The position numbers were made by a program, and so were the translations under genes. A stretch of DNA of 64,000 nt from JAPHSX01 sp050298555 (lineage in GTDB: Bacteria; Pseudomonadota; Gammaproteobacteria; Thiohalomonadales; Thiohalomonadaceae), in assembly GCA_050298555.1 (NCBI GenBank), contig JBNKUL010000033.1:79672-143671 (forward strand), in the 5' to 3' direction. The notes beneath the pieces were generated by a model. It did not search any database. It saw nothing but the letters and a program-made list of their open reading frames with translations, and was not told where the DNA came from. Shown here in pieces: positions 44,225 through 53,986 of the stretch (position 1 is its first letter; the number at the start of each line of letters is the position of its first letter).

Positions 44225-46249
44225 GTGAAACAGTTCCTGAATAACCTGAAAATCAGCAGCAAACTCTGGCTCGGCTTCGGCCTGCTGTTGGCGGTCCTGT
44301 TGCTGGTGGCGGTTTCGGTCTACCTCAGTCTCTCCCAGGTGCGCGGCAATATCGGTCTGGTGGTCAACCGTATCCAGCCCGTGGTGTTCGATGCCCAAAT
44401 CATCGCTACCGAGCTGAACCGAGCCAATAAGGAGCTGGGCTTCTATCTGCTGGCCAAGGAGCCGCATAACAAGGAGTCCTACCTTCAGGGGTTGCAGCGT
44501 ATCGAGGAGCTACTCGCCCGCCTGCAGGCGTCGCCGCTCAGTCACGAGATTGTCGAGGTCGAAAAGCACCTTAAGGGGCTGAGTGAGAAGCTGGCGAAAT
44601 TCAGTGCCTACCGCGAGCCGATGCTTAAGCTGGCAGAGGACAACGTCGCCAACCAGCCCGCCTTCGCCTATGCTGCGGAGCACCTCAACCCCCATAGTCA
44701 GAAAATTCTTCAGCTCCTTGCACAGATGGTGCTGGCCGAGCAGGACGAGGAGGCGAGCGAGGAGCGGCGTGAGCTGCTGCTGACGATTACCGATATACGC
44801 TACGCCTGGGTCAATACCATGACCGCGTTACGGGCCTACCTGGCGTTCCGTTCCGAGGGTGAGCTGGTCAATATTCGCAACTACGAGGAGAGCCTGGATA
44901 ACTCCCTGCTGCGCCTCGGGGAGTTTGAGGACGAACTTAGCCTTGACCAGGCCGACTCGCTAGAGCAGTTCCATACCGCCTATGCGGCATTTCGCGGCAA
45001 CTTCCCCAGGCTGGTGGAGATACACGGCAGCGAGCGCTGGCGTAGTGACGCCTACCTGATACGCACCGAACTGGGCCCCCTGCTTGAGGAGGTTCAGGCA
45101 GAACTGGATCTTCTGTTGCGCCTGTTAAGCGAAGAGATCGAGGCAAAGAGCCATGGCATGCTGCAGCAGGCCGAGGCGACTCAGAATATGGTGGTGGTGA
45201 TGTCGCTGATAGGCCTGCTGGTGGGTGGCCTGGCGGCCTGGCTGCTGAACCGTCTGATCGCCCGTCCCCTGTGCCAGGCCGCCAGGGTGATGGACGACAT
45301 CGCCAGTGGTGGCGGTGACCTGAGTCGCACCCTTACTGTTGAGAGTCGCGATGAAATGGGGGAGCTGTGCCTGGCCTTTAACCGTTTTGTCGGCAAGATC
45401 CGTGACATCGTCGGCCCGGTGAGTGACTCCACCGGCCAGTTGGCCAGTGCCGCCGGACAGATGGCGCAGGTGACCACTGAGACCCGTGATGGTGTCGGTC
45501 GCCAGCAGAGTGAGACCGAGCAGGTGGCGACGGCGATGAACCAGATGGTGGCGACCTCGCTGAACATGGTGGACAACGCCGCTATGGCCGCCGATGCGAC
45601 CGAGAAGGCGGATGATGAGGCGCAACAGGGGCGCCGCGTGGTGGCGCAGACCATGACCGATATCGAGGGGCTGGCCCAGGCGGTGGAGCAGGCCAGCGCG
45701 GTGATCCATCAGCTGGAGGCCGACAGCGAGACCATCGGCAGCGTGCTTGACGTGATCCGCGGCATTGCCGAGCAGACCAACCTGCTGGCACTGAACGCCG
45801 CCATCGAGGCGGCGCGTGCAGGCGAACAGGGGCGCGGCTTTGCCGTCGTGGCCGATGAGGTACGCGGCCTCGCCTCACGTACCCAGGCCTCGACCCAGGA
45901 GATCCAGGAGATGATCGAGCAGCTGCAGTCCGGTGCTCGCGATGCGGTGCAGGTGATGGGGGAGGGGCGCGAACGTGCCCAGGCCAGCGTCGAACAGGCC
46001 TCCCTGGCGGGAAGCGCGCTCGATGCCATCACCCAGGCGGTGGCCAGTATCCGCGAGATGAACCGGCACATGTCGGAGTCGGCGCAGCAGCAGGGAGAGG
46101 TAGCCGATGAGATCAACCGCAATCTCAGCAATATCACCCAGGTGGCGGAGCGGACCACCGAGGGGGCCGAGCAGCTGGGGCAGGCGAGTGACCAGCTGGC
46201 CGCACTGGCGACGCAACTGCAGTCGCTGGTCGGCCACTTCAAGACCTGA
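44225..46249 (+). CDS. Methyl-accepting chemotaxis protein
   Basis: A 674-residue chemoreceptor. One membrane segment (about residues 10-34) and a second (about 319-340) flank a large helical periplasmic sensor of about 280 residues. HAMP (about 340-395) precedes the cytoplasmic signalling domain, whose tip reads EQTNLLALNAAIEAARAGEQ near residue 522. There is no C-terminal CheR-binding pentapeptide. I chose GTG at 44225 because GGGGAGA sits four bases upstream; a TTG at 44201 would add eight residues. The ligand is unknown, and no che gene is adjacent. It follows the purC terminator and is followed by its own. Confidence 0.92.
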   Translation: MKQFLNNLKISSKLWLGFGLLLAVLLLVAVSVYLSLSQVRGNIGLVVNRIQPVVFDAQIIATELNRANKELGFYLLAKEPHNKESYLQGLQRIEELLARLQASPLSHEIVEVEKHLKGLSEKLAKFSAYREPMLKLAEDNVANQPAFAYAAEHLNPHSQKILQLLAQMVLAEQDEEASEERRELLLTITDIRYAWVNTMTALRAYLAFRSEGELVNIRNYEESLDNSLLRLGEFEDELSLDQADSLEQFHTAYAAFRGNFPRLVEIHGSERWRSDAYLIRTELGPLLEEVQAELDLLLRLLSEEIEAKSHGMLQQAEATQNMVVVMSLIGLLVGGLAAWLLNRLIARPLCQAARVMDDIASGGGDLSRTLTVESRDEMGELCLAFNRFVGKIRDIVGPVSDSTGQLASAAGQMAQVTTETRDGVGRQQSETEQVATAMNQMVATSLNMVDNAAMAADATEKADDEAQQGRRVVAQTMTDIEGLAQAVEQASAVIHQLEADSETIGSVLDVIRGIAEQTNLLALNAAIEAARAGEQGRGFAVVADEVRGLASRTQASTQEIQEMIEQLQSGARDAVQVMGEGRERAQASVEQASLAGSALDAITQAVASIREMNRHMSESAQQQGEVADEINRNLSNITQVAERTTEGAEQLGQASDQLAALATQLQSLVGHFKT

Positions 46250-46278
46250 GCCCCACCACGGTTGTCGGCACCTGTGTG

Positions 46279-46308
46279 CGCCCCCGCTTGTCAGAGCGGG
46301 GGCGTTTT
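46279..46308 (+). terminator. Rho-independent terminator between chemoreceptor and parE
   Basis: CGCCCCCGCT (46279-46288) pairs with AGCGGGGGCG (46295-46304) around TGTCAG, followed by TTTT. The stem is very GC-rich. It separates the chemoreceptor gene from parE. Confidence 0.9.
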
Positions 46309-46370
46309 GCGTTATGATGCCCGGACTTTTTGCGCGCCCGGCGCGATGACAAATTAGATAAAAACAGCAG

Positions 46371-48257
46371 ATGGCACACGATTACACAGCAGACTCGATT
46401 GAGGTCCTCAGCGGCCTGGAGCCGGTGCGCAAGCGCCCCGGCATGTATACCCAGACCGAGCGTCCCAACCACCTCGCCCAGGAGGTGATCGACAACTCGG
46501 TGGACGAGGCGATCGCCGGACATGCGCGCCGCATCGATGTGGTGCTCTACAAGGACCAGTCGCTGCAGGTGAGCGACGATGGCCGCGGCATGCCGGTCGA
46601 CATCCACCCCAAGGAGGGGATCCCCGGCGTCGAGGTGATCCTCACCAAGCTGCACGCGGGCGGCAAGTTCTCCAATAAGAACTACCAGTTCTCCGGCGGC
46701 CTGCACGGGGTGGGGGTCTCGGTGGTCAACGCCCTCTCGCGCCACCTTGAGGTGTGGGTCAGGCGCGACGGCAAGGAGTACAACATCGCCTTTCGCGACG
46801 GCAAGAAGGTCTCCAGCCTGGAGGAGGTCGGCACCGTCGGCAAACGCAACAGCGGCACCACGGTCAAATTCTGGCCCGACCCCCAGTTTTTCGACTCCCC
46901 CAAATTCTCCGTGCGGCGCCTTAAGCACAACCTGCGTGCCAAGGCGGTGCTCTGTCCCGGCCTGCGCATCACCTTTAAGGACGAGGCCAGCGGCGAGAGC
47001 GAGGAGTGGCACTACGAGGATGGCCTTACCGATTATCTGGTAAGCGAGCTGGCCGGTGCCGAGCGCCTGCCGCAGGAGCCCTTTGTCGGCAGCTTCTCCG
47101 CCACCACCGAGGCGGCCGACTGGGCCGTGGTGTGGTTGCCGGAGGGGGGCGAGGGGATAGGCGAGAGCTACGTCAACCTGGTGCCCACCGCCCAGGGCGG
47201 CACCCATGTCAACGGCCTGCGCACCGGCCTCACCGAGGCGGTGCGCGAGTTCTGTGAGTTCCGCAACCTGCTGCCGCGCGGGGTGAAGCTGGCCCCAGAC
47301 GATGTGTGGGACAAGGTCAGCTATATCCTCTCGGTCAAGCTGGAAGACCCCCAGTTCTCCGGCCAGACCAAGGAGCGCCTCTCCTCGCGCGAGTGCGCCC
47401 CCTTCGTCACCGGGGTGGTGAAGGACGCCTTCTCCCTCTGGCTCAATCAGCACCACGACCTCGGTGAGCAGATCGCAGAACTGGCCATCTCCAACGCCCA
47501 GTCGCGACTGCGCGCCGGCAAGAAGGTGGCGCGCAAGAAGGTGACCCAGGGCCCTGCGCTGCCCGGCAAGCTGGCCGACTGCGCCACCGCCGAGCCGATG
47601 CGTGGTGAGCTCTTCCTGGTGGAGGGGGACTCGGCGGGCGGCTCCGCCAAACAGGCGCGCGACAAGGAGTTCCAGGCCATCATGCCGCTGCGTGGCAAGA
47701 TCCTGAACACCTGGGAGGTCGACCCCACCCAGGTGCTTGCCTCGCAGGAGGTACACGACATCGCCGTTGCCATCGGCGTCGACCCCGGCTCTGACATGCT
47801 CGACGGCCTGCGCTACGGCAAGGTCTGTATCCTCGCCGACGCCGACTCCGACGGTCTGCACATCGCCACCCTGCTGTGCGCCCTGTTCGTGCGTCACTTC
47901 CGCCCGCTGGTCGCCGCCGGCCACGTCTATATGGCGATGCCGCCGCTCTACCGCATCGATGTGGGCAAGGAGACCTTCTACGCCCTCGACGATGCCGAGC
48001 GCGAAGGGGTGCTGGCGCGCATCGAGGCGGAGAAGTTGCGTGGCAAGATCCAGGTCACCCGCTTTAAGGGCCTCGGCGAGATGAACCCCAAGCAGCTGCG
48101 CGAGACCACCCTCGCCCCCGATACCCGCCGCCTGGTGCAGCTCACCATCGAGGCGGGCGACGACACTAACAGCATGATGGACATGCTGCTGGCGAAGAAG
48201 CGCTCCGGCGACAGGAAGTCGTGGCTGGAGAGCAAGGGCGATTTGGCTGAGGTGTAA
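46371..48257 (+). CDS. parE: DNA topoisomerase IV subunit B
   Basis: ParE is the ATPase subunit that drives decatenation of daughter chromosomes with ParC. The 628-residue length is normal. The GHKL ATP site includes QEVIDNSVDEAIAG near residue 40 and GGLHGVGVSVVNALS. The Toprim region carries FLVEGDSAGGSAKQ (near 425) and ILADADSDGLHI. It starts with ATG after the terminator, and is followed two bases later by a small thioredoxin-fold gene. parC is 2.4 kb downstream. Confidence 0.97.
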   Translation: MAHDYTADSIEVLSGLEPVRKRPGMYTQTERPNHLAQEVIDNSVDEAIAGHARRIDVVLYKDQSLQVSDDGRGMPVDIHPKEGIPGVEVILTKLHAGGKFSNKNYQFSGGLHGVGVSVVNALSRHLEVWVRRDGKEYNIAFRDGKKVSSLEEVGTVGKRNSGTTVKFWPDPQFFDSPKFSVRRLKHNLRAKAVLCPGLRITFKDEASGESEEWHYEDGLTDYLVSELAGAERLPQEPFVGSFSATTEAADWAVVWLPEGGEGIGESYVNLVPTAQGGTHVNGLRTGLTEAVREFCEFRNLLPRGVKLAPDDVWDKVSYILSVKLEDPQFSGQTKERLSSRECAPFVTGVVKDAFSLWLNQHHDLGEQIAELAISNAQSRLRAGKKVARKKVTQGPALPGKLADCATAEPMRGELFLVEGDSAGGSAKQARDKEFQAIMPLRGKILNTWEVDPTQVLASQEVHDIAVAIGVDPGSDMLDGLRYGKVCILADADSDGLHIATLLCALFVRHFRPLVAAGHVYMAMPPLYRIDVGKETFYALDDAEREGVLARIEAEKLRGKIQVTRFKGLGEMNPKQLRETTLAPDTRRLVQLTIEAGDDTNSMMDMLLAKKRSGDRKSWLESKGDLAEV

Positions 48258-48258
48258 G

Positions 48259-48519
48259 GTGCAGCTCGACGGCCTCACCCTCTATCATCTCCCCAGCTGC
48301 CTGTTCTGCTGGCGGGTGCGCTTCGCCGCCTGGCGCATGGGTATCGCCTTGGCGAAGAAGAACCTGATGCTTAGCCCCGCCGCCCACCGTGAGCTGGTGA
48401 ACGAGGGGGGAGTGATGCAGGTGCCATGTCTTAGAATTGAACAGGACGATGAGGTGACCTGGCTCTATGAGTCGGCGGATATCATCGACTATTTGAGACA
48501 GAGGGTGGCCAATGGCTGA
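48259..48519 (+). CDS. Small glutaredoxin/GST-N-like protein
   Basis: An 86-residue thioredoxin-fold protein with a CxxC pair, Cys14 and Cys17 (LPSCLFCWRVRF). The cis-proline region is VMQVPCLRIE, and the end is ESADIIDYLRQRV, as in the glutathione-binding domain of glutaredoxins and glutathione transferases. It starts with GTG and lies directly after parE; the next gene overlaps its 3' end by eight bases. Activity (deglutathionylation or thiol reduction) is inference. Confidence 0.88.
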   Translation: MQLDGLTLYHLPSCLFCWRVRFAAWRMGIALAKKNLMLSPAAHRELVNEGGVMQVPCLRIEQDDEVTWLYESADIIDYLRQRVANG

Positions 48520-48895
48520 GAAGAGGCGCGGTCTGGTACTGGTGGCCCACGGCTCGCGCCGCGAGGCCTCCAACGAGGAGGTGCGGCGTGTTGCCGCTGA
48601 GTTAGCTGAGCAGGCGGGTGACCGTTACCAGATGGTTCACGCCGCCTTCCTCGAGCTGGCCGAGCCGCTGATCCCCGCCGGGGTGCAGTGCTGTATCGAC
48701 AACGGTATGGAGGAGGTGGTGGTGGTGCCCTATTTCCTCAGCGCAGGGCGCCACGTGGTGGAGGATATCCCCGCCGAGGTGGCGAAGGTGGATAACACCA
48801 CTGGGGCGCACATTGTGATCGCCCCCTATCTGGGGGCCTCCACCGGATTGGGGGAGCTGCTATTGCACCAGGCGGCGCAGGTGACGGTCTCGTAA
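48512..48895 (+). CDS. CbiX-like small sirohydrochlorin chelatase
   Basis: A 127-residue single-domain chelatase of the CbiX-small/SirB type. It would insert Co2+ or Fe2+ into sirohydrochlorin for cobalamin or siroheme synthesis. The metal site histidines lie in VLVAHGSRRE and PYFLSAGRHVVED. It lacks the His-rich tail seen in archaeal CbiX. The start overlaps the previous gene by eight bases. No other tetrapyrrole genes are nearby, so metal and pathway are uncertain. Confidence 0.88.
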   Translation: MAEKRRGLVLVAHGSRREASNEEVRRVAAELAEQAGDRYQMVHAAFLELAEPLIPAGVQCCIDNGMEEVVVVPYFLSAGRHVVEDIPAEVAKVDNTTGAHIVIAPYLGASTGLGELLLHQAAQVTVS

Positions 48896-48985
48896 CCCCC
48901 GGCCCACCTCTGGTGCTTGTTCTATTCCAGTCTATGGTTAATAGATTGGAGATAGGGATAGACGGAAAACGATAAGAACAGATAT

Positions 48986-50620
48986 ATGGCTAGCACCGTA
49001 AACATCTTCACCGAGTTCAGCAAGGCGCTGCGTTCCACGGTAACCAAACAGGCCAACTGGGGCATCCTGTTGGCAATGCTTACCGTGATCGCCGCCACCC
49101 TGTTTGTCGCCTTTATGTCCGCCGGTGAGATCAGCTCCCGCTCCATTGCCGCGGCGCAGCGCCACAACTATGCACTGTGGGTGCTGGACCTGATGCCTAT
49201 CATCTTCGCCCTGTGGGGCCAGTACCTCGGCTCGCTGCTCGCCTTCGAGGCGGGGGCGATGGTGGTGGACCAGACCAGCAAGTTGCGCAGTCAGACCGAG
49301 GCGCTGGAGATGGAGGTGTTGCACGGCAGCACCTATGACCGCCTTACCGACCTGCCCAACCGCATGCTGTTCCATGACCGGGTGGAGCTGGCGATCAGCA
49401 ATGCCAAGCGTAATCAGGAGTTGATGGCGCTGTTGGTGCTGGATCTCGACGAGTTCAAGGAGGTGAACAGCACCCTGGGCCACTTCAGCGGCGATATGCT
49501 GCTCAAGCAGTTTGCCGCCCGCATTCGCGCCACGGTGCGTGAGACCGATACCGTGGCGCGCCTTAGCGGCGATGAGTTCGCGGTGCTGCTCTCGGAGATC
49601 AAGCACCGGGACGATGCCTACCATGTGGCACGCAAGCTGTGCCAGGCGGTGGAGCGCGAGTTCGTGCTCGGCGGCATTAACCTCAATATGTTGATGAGCG
49701 TCGGCATCGTCTTCTTCCCCGAGCACGGCGACGATGTGGACAGCCTGCAGCAGAAGGCCGAGGTGGCCCTCTACATGGCCAAGCAGACCAGCGGCTTCTC
49801 CATCGAGATCTACGCGCCGGACCAGGACCAGCGCAGCACCCGCCGCCTCACCCTGCTGGGAGAGTTACGCGACGCCATCGAAAACGGCGGCCTGCTGCTC
49901 AACTACCAGCCCAAGGTGGATATCTCCAGTCACCGCATCATCGCGGTGGAGTCGCTGGTGCGCTGGCAGCACCCTGAGCACGGACTGCTGCCGCCGGACG
50001 AGTTCATCTCCCTGGCAGAGCGTACCGGTCTTATCCGCCCGCTCACCTACTGGGTGCTGGAGGAGGCGTTGAAGCAGTGCGCCGAGTGGCAGAATCGCGG
50101 CTTCAAGATCGACGTGGCGGTGAACGTGCCGGTCAGCGTGCTGCTGGACAGCGCCTTCCCCGACCGCCTGGAGGCGCTGCTCAAGGAGCGCCATATGGCG
50201 GCCAGGCGGTTGGTGGTGGAGATCACCGAGAGTTCCCTGATGGAGGACCAGGAGTACGCCCTGCAACTGCTCAGCCACATCTCCTCCATGGGGATCCGCA
50301 TCTCTATCGACGATTTCGGTACCGGCTACTCCTCCCTGGCCTATCTGCGCCGCCTGCCGGTTTCCGAAATCAAGATCGACCAGAGTTTTGTCATGGGAAT
50401 GTTGGAAAATGAGAATGATGAGGTCATTGTTCGTGCTACTATCGGCCTTGCCCATAACCTCGGTATGTCGGTGATCGCCGAGGGGGTCGCCGAGGCGGCG
50501 ATCCTGAAGAAACTGGCGATCTGGGGCTGCGACCTGGCACAGGGGCACTACATCAGCCCGCCGGTGGAGGCCAAGCAGATAAGCAGCCTGATGGGCAACT
50601 CGGAGTGGGGCGCGCGCTGA
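48986..50620 (+). CDS. Membrane GGDEF-EAL protein with variant GGDEF
   Basis: A 544-residue inner-membrane protein. Two membrane segments flank a short loop (about residues 24-50 and 65-90), then a short coiled coil. The GGDEF domain (about 105-270) has SGDEF at residue 192 in place of GGDEF. The EAL domain (about 285-535) has ESL at residue 320 in place of EAL, but keeps the glutamate, VEITESS and DDFGTGYSSL. Cyclase activity is reduced or possible; phosphodiesterase activity is plausible. It sits between parE and parC, preceded by CbiX. Confidence 0.92.
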   Translation: MASTVNIFTEFSKALRSTVTKQANWGILLAMLTVIAATLFVAFMSAGEISSRSIAAAQRHNYALWVLDLMPIIFALWGQYLGSLLAFEAGAMVVDQTSKLRSQTEALEMEVLHGSTYDRLTDLPNRMLFHDRVELAISNAKRNQELMALLVLDLDEFKEVNSTLGHFSGDMLLKQFAARIRATVRETDTVARLSGDEFAVLLSEIKHRDDAYHVARKLCQAVEREFVLGGINLNMLMSVGIVFFPEHGDDVDSLQQKAEVALYMAKQTSGFSIEIYAPDQDQRSTRRLTLLGELRDAIENGGLLLNYQPKVDISSHRIIAVESLVRWQHPEHGLLPPDEFISLAERTGLIRPLTYWVLEEALKQCAEWQNRGFKIDVAVNVPVSVLLDSAFPDRLEALLKERHMAARRLVVEITESSLMEDQEYALQLLSHISSMGIRISIDDFGTGYSSLAYLRRLPVSEIKIDQSFVMGMLENENDEVIVRATIGLAHNLGMSVIAEGVAEAAILKKLAIWGCDLAQGHYISPPVEAKQISSLMGNSEWGAR

Positions 50621-50685
50621 GGCCGAGGCCGCGCGCTTCCCTTAGTCGACAGAATAAAAAGATGCGGTTCTGAAGTTTTTTATCC

Positions 50686-52935
50686 ATGAGCGAATCAACA
50701 GAGATCAACTACGAGGGAGTGGAACAGCTCCCCCTCAGCACCTTTACCGAAAAGGCCTACCTCGACTACTCCATGTACGTCATCATGGACCGTGCCCTGC
50801 CGCACATCGGCGACGGCATGAAGCCGGTGCAGCGGCGTATCATCTATGCGATGAGCGAGCTGGGGCTGAAGGCGGGCACCAAGTACAAGAAGTCGGCGCG
50901 CACCGTCGGTGACGTACTCGGTAAGTTCCATCCCCACGGTGACTCCGCCTGTTATGAGGCGATGGTGCTGATGGCGCAGCCGTTCAGCTACCGCTATCCC
51001 CTGGTCGATGGCCAGGGCAACTGGGGCTCGCCCGATGACCCCAAGTCCTTCGCCGCGATGCGTTACACCGAGTCGCGGCTCACCGCCTTCTCCAACCTGC
51101 TGCTGGCCGAGGTAGGGCAGGGCACCGTCGACTGGGTGCCCAACTTCGACGGTACCCTGGATGAGCCCAAGGTGTTGCCGGCCCGCGTTCCCCACGTGCT
51201 GCTTAACGGCACCACTGGCATCGCTGTGGGCATGGCCACCGATATCCCGCCGCACAACCTGCGCGAGGTCGCCACGGCGGCGATCCGCCTGCTGGAGAAC
51301 TCCCGTACCACGGTGGAGGAGCTGTGCGAGCACGTGCAGGGGCCCGACTATCCCACCGAGGCGGAGATCATCACCCCGCGCGCCGACCTGTTGAAGATGT
51401 ATGAAACGGGGAACGGCTCCATCCGTATGCGTGCCAAGTGGGAGAAGGAGGAGGGCGATATCGTCGTTACCGCCCTGCCGCACCAGGTCTCCGGCAACAA
51501 GGTGCTGGAGCAGATCGCTGCGCAGATGCAGGCGAAGAAGCTGCCGATGGTGGAGGACCTGCGCGATGAGTCGGACCATGAGAACCCGACCCGCCTGGTG
51601 ATTGTGCCGCGCTCCAACCGCATCGACGTGGCGCAGCTGATGCAGCACCTCTTCGCTACCACCGACCTGGAGCGTACCTACCGGGTCAACATGAACGTGA
51701 TCGGCCTCGACGGCAAACCACAGGTGAAGAACCTGAGGATGATGCTGGGCGAGTGGCTGCAGTACCGCGTCGATACAGTGCGCCGCCGCCTCGAGTTCCG
51801 CCTGGAGAAGGTCAACAAGCGCCTCCACCTGTTGGACGGCCTGCTTATCGCCTTCCTCAATATCGACGAGGTGATCCACATCATCCGCACCGAGGATGAG
51901 CCCAAACAAGTCTTAATGGAGCGCTTCCGCCTCACCGAGGTGCAGGCCGACTACATCCTCGACACCAAGCTGCGCCAGTTGGCGCGGCTGGAGGAGATGA
52001 AGATCCGCGCCGAGCAGGAGGAGCTGGCGAAGGAGAAGGCGGATCTGGAGAAGACCCTCAGCTCCGAGCGCCGCCTCAAGACCCTGGTAAAGAAGGAGCT
52101 GCTGGCCGATGCCGAGGAGTACGGTGATGAGCGCCGCTCCCCCATCGTCGAGCGCGAGGCGGCCCAGGCACTGGACGAGACCGCCCTGGTCAGCGCCGAC
52201 CCGATCACCGTGGTGATCTCCGAGAAGGGGTGGATACGTGCCGCCAAGGGGCACGATATCGACCCCGCCGGCCTCAACTACAAGGCGGGCGACAGCTTTA
52301 AGGCGGCGGCGCGCGGCAAGTCGAACCAGCTCGCCACCATCCTCGACTCCACCGGCCGTGCCTATTCGGTGCAGAGCCACAACCTGCCCTCGGCGAGGGG
52401 GCAGGGGGAGCCGCTTACCGGCCGTATCAACCCCATCGCGGGGGCCACCTTCGAGGCGGTGATGATGGGGCCGGGGAGCGACCTCTACCTGATGGCCTCC
52501 GACGGCGGCTACGGCTTCGTCTCTACCCTTGGCGATATGGAAGGTAAGAACAAGGCGGGCAAGGCGGTACTCAAGCTGCCCAGCGGCGCCAGGGTACTGT
52601 CACCGCAAAAGGTGGCCGACTACGACAATGACCTCATCGCCGCGGTGAGCAATGAGGGCCGGCTACTGGTCTTCCCGATCAAGGAGCTGCCGCAGATGGC
52701 CCGCGGCAAGGGCAACAAGATCATCGGCATCACCGCCTCCAAGCTGCTTACCCGCGAGGAGTACGTGGTCGATGTGGCGGTGCTGCCTGCTGGCGCCTCC
52801 CTCACCCTCTATTCCGGCAAGCGCCATATGAGCCTCAAGGCCTCCGACCTCGAGCACTACATGGGCGAGCGCGGACGCCGCGGCAACAAGCTGCCACGCG
52901 GCTTCCAGCGGGTGGATGCCATCACCGCAGAATAG
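50686..52935 (+). CDS. parC: DNA topoisomerase IV subunit A
   Basis: ParC is the DNA-cutting subunit of topoisomerase IV. The 749-residue protein has catalytic Tyr127 in AAMRYTESRLTAF and the quinolone-interaction loop HPHGDSACYE. Its Ser87 and Glu91 correspond to E. coli Ser80 and Glu84, the wild-type, drug-sensitive residues. The C-terminal beta-pinwheel follows (about 500-740). parE lies 2.4 kb upstream with three other genes between; in E. coli parC and parE are also separated. Confidence 0.97.
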   Translation: MSESTEINYEGVEQLPLSTFTEKAYLDYSMYVIMDRALPHIGDGMKPVQRRIIYAMSELGLKAGTKYKKSARTVGDVLGKFHPHGDSACYEAMVLMAQPFSYRYPLVDGQGNWGSPDDPKSFAAMRYTESRLTAFSNLLLAEVGQGTVDWVPNFDGTLDEPKVLPARVPHVLLNGTTGIAVGMATDIPPHNLREVATAAIRLLENSRTTVEELCEHVQGPDYPTEAEIITPRADLLKMYETGNGSIRMRAKWEKEEGDIVVTALPHQVSGNKVLEQIAAQMQAKKLPMVEDLRDESDHENPTRLVIVPRSNRIDVAQLMQHLFATTDLERTYRVNMNVIGLDGKPQVKNLRMMLGEWLQYRVDTVRRRLEFRLEKVNKRLHLLDGLLIAFLNIDEVIHIIRTEDEPKQVLMERFRLTEVQADYILDTKLRQLARLEEMKIRAEQEELAKEKADLEKTLSSERRLKTLVKKELLADAEEYGDERRSPIVEREAAQALDETALVSADPITVVISEKGWIRAAKGHDIDPAGLNYKAGDSFKAAARGKSNQLATILDSTGRAYSVQSHNLPSARGQGEPLTGRINPIAGATFEAVMMGPGSDLYLMASDGGYGFVSTLGDMEGKNKAGKAVLKLPSGARVLSPQKVADYDNDLIAAVSNEGRLLVFPIKELPQMARGKGNKIIGITASKLLTREEYVVDVAVLPAGASLTLYSGKRHMSLKASDLEHYMGERGRRGNKLPRGFQRVDAITAE

Positions 52936-53039
52936 GGCTTGAACTTTTTCACCCCGCCCCGATCTATATCCGTTGTAACTTCTACCCTGGCGGTCGCTTT
53001 GTGCGCCGCCATGAATTGATTTATTCCCCTGGAGAGATG

Positions 53040-53915
53040 ATGAAACGTATCGCCCTTTTTCTCATGACCAACCTCGCCATCGTCCTGGTGCTGAGCATGA
53101 GTGCCCGTATCCTAGGTGTGGACCGCGTCCTCACCGCCAACGGCCTGAATTTGGGGGCGCTATTGGGCTTTGCCTCGGTATTCGGCTTTGGCGGTGCCTT
53201 TATCTCCCTCGCCATCTCCAAGTGGATGGCGCTGCGTTCCACCGGCGCACAGGTGATTACCTCGCCGCGCAACGAAGAGGAGCGCTGGTTGCTGCAGACC
53301 GTCGAGGCCCAGGCGCAGGCGGCTGGTATCGGTATGCCCGAGGTGGCGATCTACGAGGCGCCCGACCTCAACGCCTTCGCCACCGGCATGAACCGCAATA
53401 AGGCACTGGTGGCGGTGAGCCGCGGCCTGCTGCACAACATGCAGCGTGACGAGGTGGAGGCGGTGCTGGCCCACGAGGTGAGCCACGTGGCCAACGGTGA
53501 TATGGTGACCCTCACCCTGATCCAGGGCATCGTCAACACCTTCGTCATCTTCCTCGCCCGTATCATCGGTTACGCGGTCGACTCGGCCCTGCGTAAGGGC
53601 AGCGACTCGCATGGGCCGGGTATCGGCTACTACGTCGCCACCTTCGTCGCGGAGATGGTGCTGGGTATCCTCGCCAGCGTGATCGTCATGTGGTTCTCTC
53701 GTCAACGCGAGTTCCGTGCCGATGCAGGCGGTGCCTCCCTGGCCGGTAACGGCAAGATGATCGCCGCACTGCAGCGGCTGCAGCAGGCGCACACCCCATC
53801 GACCCTGCCCAACGAGATGGCTGCCTTCGGTATTGCCAACGGCGGTATGAGCAAGTTGTTCATGTCCCACCCGCCGCTGGAGGAGCGTATTGCCGCACTG
53901 AAGCGCGCCGGGTGA
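53040..53915 (+). CDS. htpX: Membrane protease HtpX
   Basis: HtpX is an M48 zinc protease of the inner membrane that degrades misfolded membrane proteins with FtsH under stress. The 291-residue protein has two N-terminal membrane helices, the active site AHEVSHVANGD near residue 138, two further hydrophobic segments, and the glutamate zinc ligand in REFRADAGGASLAG. The ATG at 53040 gives the family start MKRIALFLMTN and sits five bases after GGAG. A terminator follows. Confidence 0.95.
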   Translation: MKRIALFLMTNLAIVLVLSMSARILGVDRVLTANGLNLGALLGFASVFGFGGAFISLAISKWMALRSTGAQVITSPRNEEERWLLQTVEAQAQAAGIGMPEVAIYEAPDLNAFATGMNRNKALVAVSRGLLHNMQRDEVEAVLAHEVSHVANGDMVTLTLIQGIVNTFVIFLARIIGYAVDSALRKGSDSHGPGIGYYVATFVAEMVLGILASVIVMWFSRQREFRADAGGASLAGNGKMIAALQRLQQAHTPSTLPNEMAAFGIANGGMSKLFMSHPPLEERIAALKRAG

Positions 53916-53938
53916 TAAATCACTATTAACCACCCACA

Positions 53939-53966
53939 AAAAAACCGGCTGACAGCCGGTTTTTTT
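53939..53966. terminator. Bidirectional terminator between htpX and folE2
   Basis: AAAACCGGCT (53941-53950) pairs with AGCCGGTTTT (53954-53963) around GAC. Runs of A on the left and T on the right let it work for both the rightward htpX and the leftward folE2 transcript. Confidence 0.85.
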
Positions 53967-53986
53967 CGTTCGCGAAGGCGGGGCGC

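Noticed and set aside
46239..48278. A 679-residue open frame on the minus strand
   Set aside because: It is the antisense of parE, which shows complete ATPase and Toprim motifs. The frame has no recognisable domain.
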